Part shown: positions 5,383-6,419 of the stretch, piece after piece
Numbering within the stretch: the first letter of the stretch is position 1
Layout: the number at the start of each line of letters is the position of its first letter
Assembly: GCA_016199665.1 (NCBI GenBank)
Contig: JACQGG010000063.1
Span: forward strand, 1-6,419
DNA length: 6,419 nucleotides
Source: Acidobacteriota bacterium
GTDB taxonomy: Bacteria > Acidobacteriota > UBA6911 > JACQSX01
Reading direction: 5' to 3'
Translations under genes and position numbers: made by a program
The notes under the pieces: model-generated
Told to the model about the DNA's origin: nothing
The model's database searches: none
Seen by the model: only the letters and a program-made list of their open reading frames with translations

Positions 5383-5428
5383 CTGAGTCCGGTCTGCCAG
5401 CAATCCATGTCGCCCGGCGTACAGCAAC
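5383..5428 (+). repeat. GAGTCCGGTCTGCCAG repeat, copy C
   Basis: Direct repeat of copy B with about 42 of 46 bases the same, again running from CTGAGTCCGG to CAGCAAC. The 76-base spacing is not a multiple of three, so the copies read in different frames, which argues against a repetitive protein. Confidence 0.75.
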
Positions 5429-5487
5429 GGCCGCACGGGTGCATCCACGGCCTACGGTCGGTTCGCATTGCCGCCCGTCGGCGGCGC

Positions 5488-5546
5488 CGGCCCGGAGGGC
5501 CGAGAGGATGGAAGCCAGGGGTGAGCGTTTTCTTGCGAACCCCTGG
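5488..5546. repeat. Two-hairpin intergenic element
   Basis: Hairpin 1: CGGCCC (5488-5493) with GGGCCG (5497-5502) around GGA. Hairpin 2: CCAGGGGT (5515-5522) with ACCCCTGG (5539-5546) around a 16-base loop. The order GGCCC..GGGCC then CCAGGG..CCCTGG resembles a dispersed two-hairpin element seen between genes in several PVC and Acidobacteria-type genomes (recollection, not tested). A further GGCCCC..GGGGCC fold lies just after, near 5574-5591. No gene is associated. Confidence 0.6.
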
Positions 5547-5615
5547 AAGCCGGATCCCCCCTTTAATCCAACCCGGCCCCGGCCAGGGGCCGGAGGATCA
5601 ATCACTTCTTGGGCT

Positions 5616-5699
5616 CACCGCTGAGACGCCGAGAGCGCAGAGGCTGCGCACAGGCATGGCTCTCCGCGTATTCTCCGCGATCTCTGCGGCTCTGCGGTG
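5616..5699. repeat. GAGACGC/CTCTGCG dispersed palindrome, copy 2
   Basis: The left arm starts CACCGCTGAGACGCCGAGAG at 5616; the right arm ends CTCTGCGGCTCTGCGGTG at 5699. About 22 of 28 arm positions pair. The same arms, more diverged, are at 3134-3223. Reading frames through it give only low-complexity protein. This is non-coding dispersed repeat DNA. Confidence 0.7.
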
Positions 5700-5938
5700 G
5701 CGGTCAAACTCATTTTGTACCGTAAAGTAGTTCGGTCGCCATATTGAGACAAACTCCACAGAGGGGAATACCCTGCCGGGCCGGCTTCGGCCAACTCCGG
5801 TTGCCGTGGCCCTGTCTGAGCCGGTTTGACTGGGCCTGCCGGAGTCATGTGACACGGAAGCCAAGAGGAAGAGACGCCGCAAAAGGCCGGCTGCCGAGGC
5901 GATGAACCCGATGCCGCTTCGGCGCTACTAGCCCTGGG
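5700..5938. other. Intergenic region downstream of the Tad genes, structured but without a gene
   Basis: No supported gene. Fold-back sequences include GGCCG/CGGCC at 5779-5792, a larger imperfect stem with ACTCCGG (5794-5800) and GGCCC pairing to GGGCC and CCGGAGT (5839-5845), and a GCCG/CGGC mini-hairpin near 5913-5923. None has the T-run of an intrinsic terminator on the minus strand, so where the Tad transcript ends is unclear. Confidence 0.4.
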
Positions 5939-6097
5939 CTAGGACCAATCCTGTTTGGAGGCCTTTCGCTTGCGTCGCAGAAGAATTGCGATCACCAGCA
6001 CCAGCGCCAGCAGGCCCGCGACAACGCGAATAATGGTAGTGGTGTCAAAACTGCTTTCCGGCGTTGCCTGAAGAATCGGCCAGAGAGCCAGGTACAT
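5939..6097 (-). CDS. 52-residue single-pass membrane protein linked to tadC
   Basis: A small protein not assignable to a family. Start ATG at 6097 is preceded by AAAAGGAGGTCTTT, a near-perfect Shine-Dalgarno, and the gene starts 12 bp after the TadC stop, so translation is well supported. Residues 1-21 are mildly hydrophobic then polar (MYLALWPILQATPESSFD), residues 22-40 form one transmembrane helix (IIRVVAGLLALVLVIAILL), and RRKRKASK follows at 41-48. By the positive-inside rule the C-terminus would be cytoplasmic and the N-terminus outside. Its place at the 3' end of a Tad locus suggests an accessory membrane role in pilus assembly, or a small regulator, but this is inference from position only. 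The stop codon TAG lies within a 15-bp palindrome (5928-5942). Confidence 0.7.
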   Translation of the reverse strand: MYLALWPILQATPESSFDTTTIIRVVAGLLALVLVIAILLRRKRKASKQDWS

Positions 6098-6109
6098 AAA
6101 GACCTCCTT
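6098..6109 (-). promoter_or_regulatory. Strong ribosome binding site for the 52-residue protein
   Basis: Minus-strand AAAGGAGGTCTTT directly follows the tadC TAA and precedes the ATG at 6097. The match to the anti-Shine-Dalgarno sequence is the best in the window and is the main reason to accept this short gene. Confidence 0.75.
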
Positions 6110-6419
6110 TTATCGCAGCAGTTGTAAATCGCGCAGTATAGAGATTATAACGGGCGCCAGGATTACCACAAATAACGCCGGCAGGATGAACAGCACGATC
6201 GGAAAAACCATTTTCACCGCCGCCTTGTTAATGGTGGCTTCGATTTCCAGCCGGCGCTTGGTGCGCAGCGAATCAGCGTAAATGCGCAAGGCCTGGGACA
6301 GTCCTGTGCCGAATCGCTCGGCTTGGACAATCATGCTGGCCAGCGAGCGGATGTCCATCAGCCCGGTGCGCTGGGCCATATGCTGGAACGCCACAGCACG
6401 CTCCTGGCCGGCCTGGACC
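6110..6419 (-). CDS. tadC: Type II secretion F-domain protein, TadC-like, C-terminal fragment
   Basis: The last 102 residues of a T2SSF/GspF-domain inner-membrane protein; the 5' part lies beyond the right edge and the frame is open to the end. These proteins form the membrane platform of Tad/Flp pilus machines, working with TadB and the TadA ATPase. Visible: QRTGLMDIRSLASMIVQAER then FGTGLSQALRIYADSLRTKR (about residues 17-55), the typical end of the T2SSF domain, followed by KAAVKMVFPIVLFILPALFV and VILAPVIISIL, hydrophobic helices spanning about 68-96. The FGT-L-x-x-AL-x-x-x-x-x-x-R-x-x-R pattern and the K-x-x-FP-x-x-x-FI-P motif are characteristic of TadC. TadB is the less likely alternative, as the two are homologous and usually adjacent. 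Stops with TAA 12 bp before the small membrane-protein gene. Confidence 0.85.
   Translation of the reverse strand, partial: VQAGQERAVAFQHMAQRTGLMDIRSLASMIVQAERFGTGLSQALRIYADSLRTKRRLEIEATINKAAVKMVFPIVLFILPALFVVILAPVIISILRDLQLLR

Noticed and set aside
5307..5428. Possible CRISPR (two direct repeats with a 30-bp spacer)
   Set aside because: Only two direct copies, 46-bp repeats with several mismatches, a third copy inverted, and no cas gene.
5122..5448. Minus-strand frame of 108 codons with repeated GRPDSA-like peptides
   Set aside because: The repeated peptides come from the 46-bp repeat; the 76-bp spacing changes frame between copies, so it is repeat DNA and not a gene.
5598..5882. Minus-strand frame of 94 codons downstream of the Tad genes
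   Set aside because: It covers the GAGACGC/CTCTGCG palindrome and fold-back DNA, with no ribosome binding site or recognisable pattern.

Overview
The window looks like a piece of chromosome from an uncultured, moderately GC-rich environmental bacterium. Every gene I can support lies on the minus strand, so the window reads from right to left. An NMT1/SsuA-type ABC uptake operon, a secreted TPR protein, a Tad-type pilus locus and unusually repeat-rich intergenic DNA would suit soil or groundwater lineages such as Acidobacteriota, Binatota, Methylomirabilota/Rokubacteria or PVC relatives. That placement is an impression only, because there is no marker gene.

Layout on the minus strand, in transcription order: (i) 6419-5939 is the 3' end of a TadC-like pilus assembly membrane protein, followed 12 bp later by a 52-residue single-TM protein with a very strong ribosome binding site. 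(ii) 5938-4531 is about 1.4 kb without a convincing gene, holding at least six different inverted or tandem repeat structures. (iii) 4530-3247 is an exported TPR protein. (iv) 3246-2734 is a second non-coding stretch, again with hairpins and repeats. (v) 2733-1 is a tight operon: an N-carbamoylsarcosine amidase-like cysteine hydrolase, a PuuE-like polysaccharide deacetylase-family protein, a lipoprotein substrate-binding protein and the start of the cognate ABC permease.

The four genes of the last operon have junctions of 0 bp (TAA directly followed by ATG), 4 bp, and a GTGA overlap, so they are almost certainly co-transcribed. Family knowledge suggests a working model: the transporter imports a small N-containing compound, the PuuE-like enzyme opens or hydrolyses a cyclic amide or ureide, and the cysteine hydrolase removes the carbamoyl or amide group. 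The substrate cannot be read from the sequence.

No tRNA, rRNA, CRISPR array, complete insertion sequence or phage gene was seen. The most unusual content is the repeat material: a palindrome present in two copies (2789-2820, 4831-4861), a GAGACGC/CTCTGCG palindrome present in two copies (3134-3223, 5616-5699), a GCTGA-core 7-8 bp array folding back on an opposite-orientation arm (4865-5011), a nested inverted repeat (5086-5165), a roughly 46-bp sequence in three copies (5186-5428) and a two-hairpin element (5488-5546).
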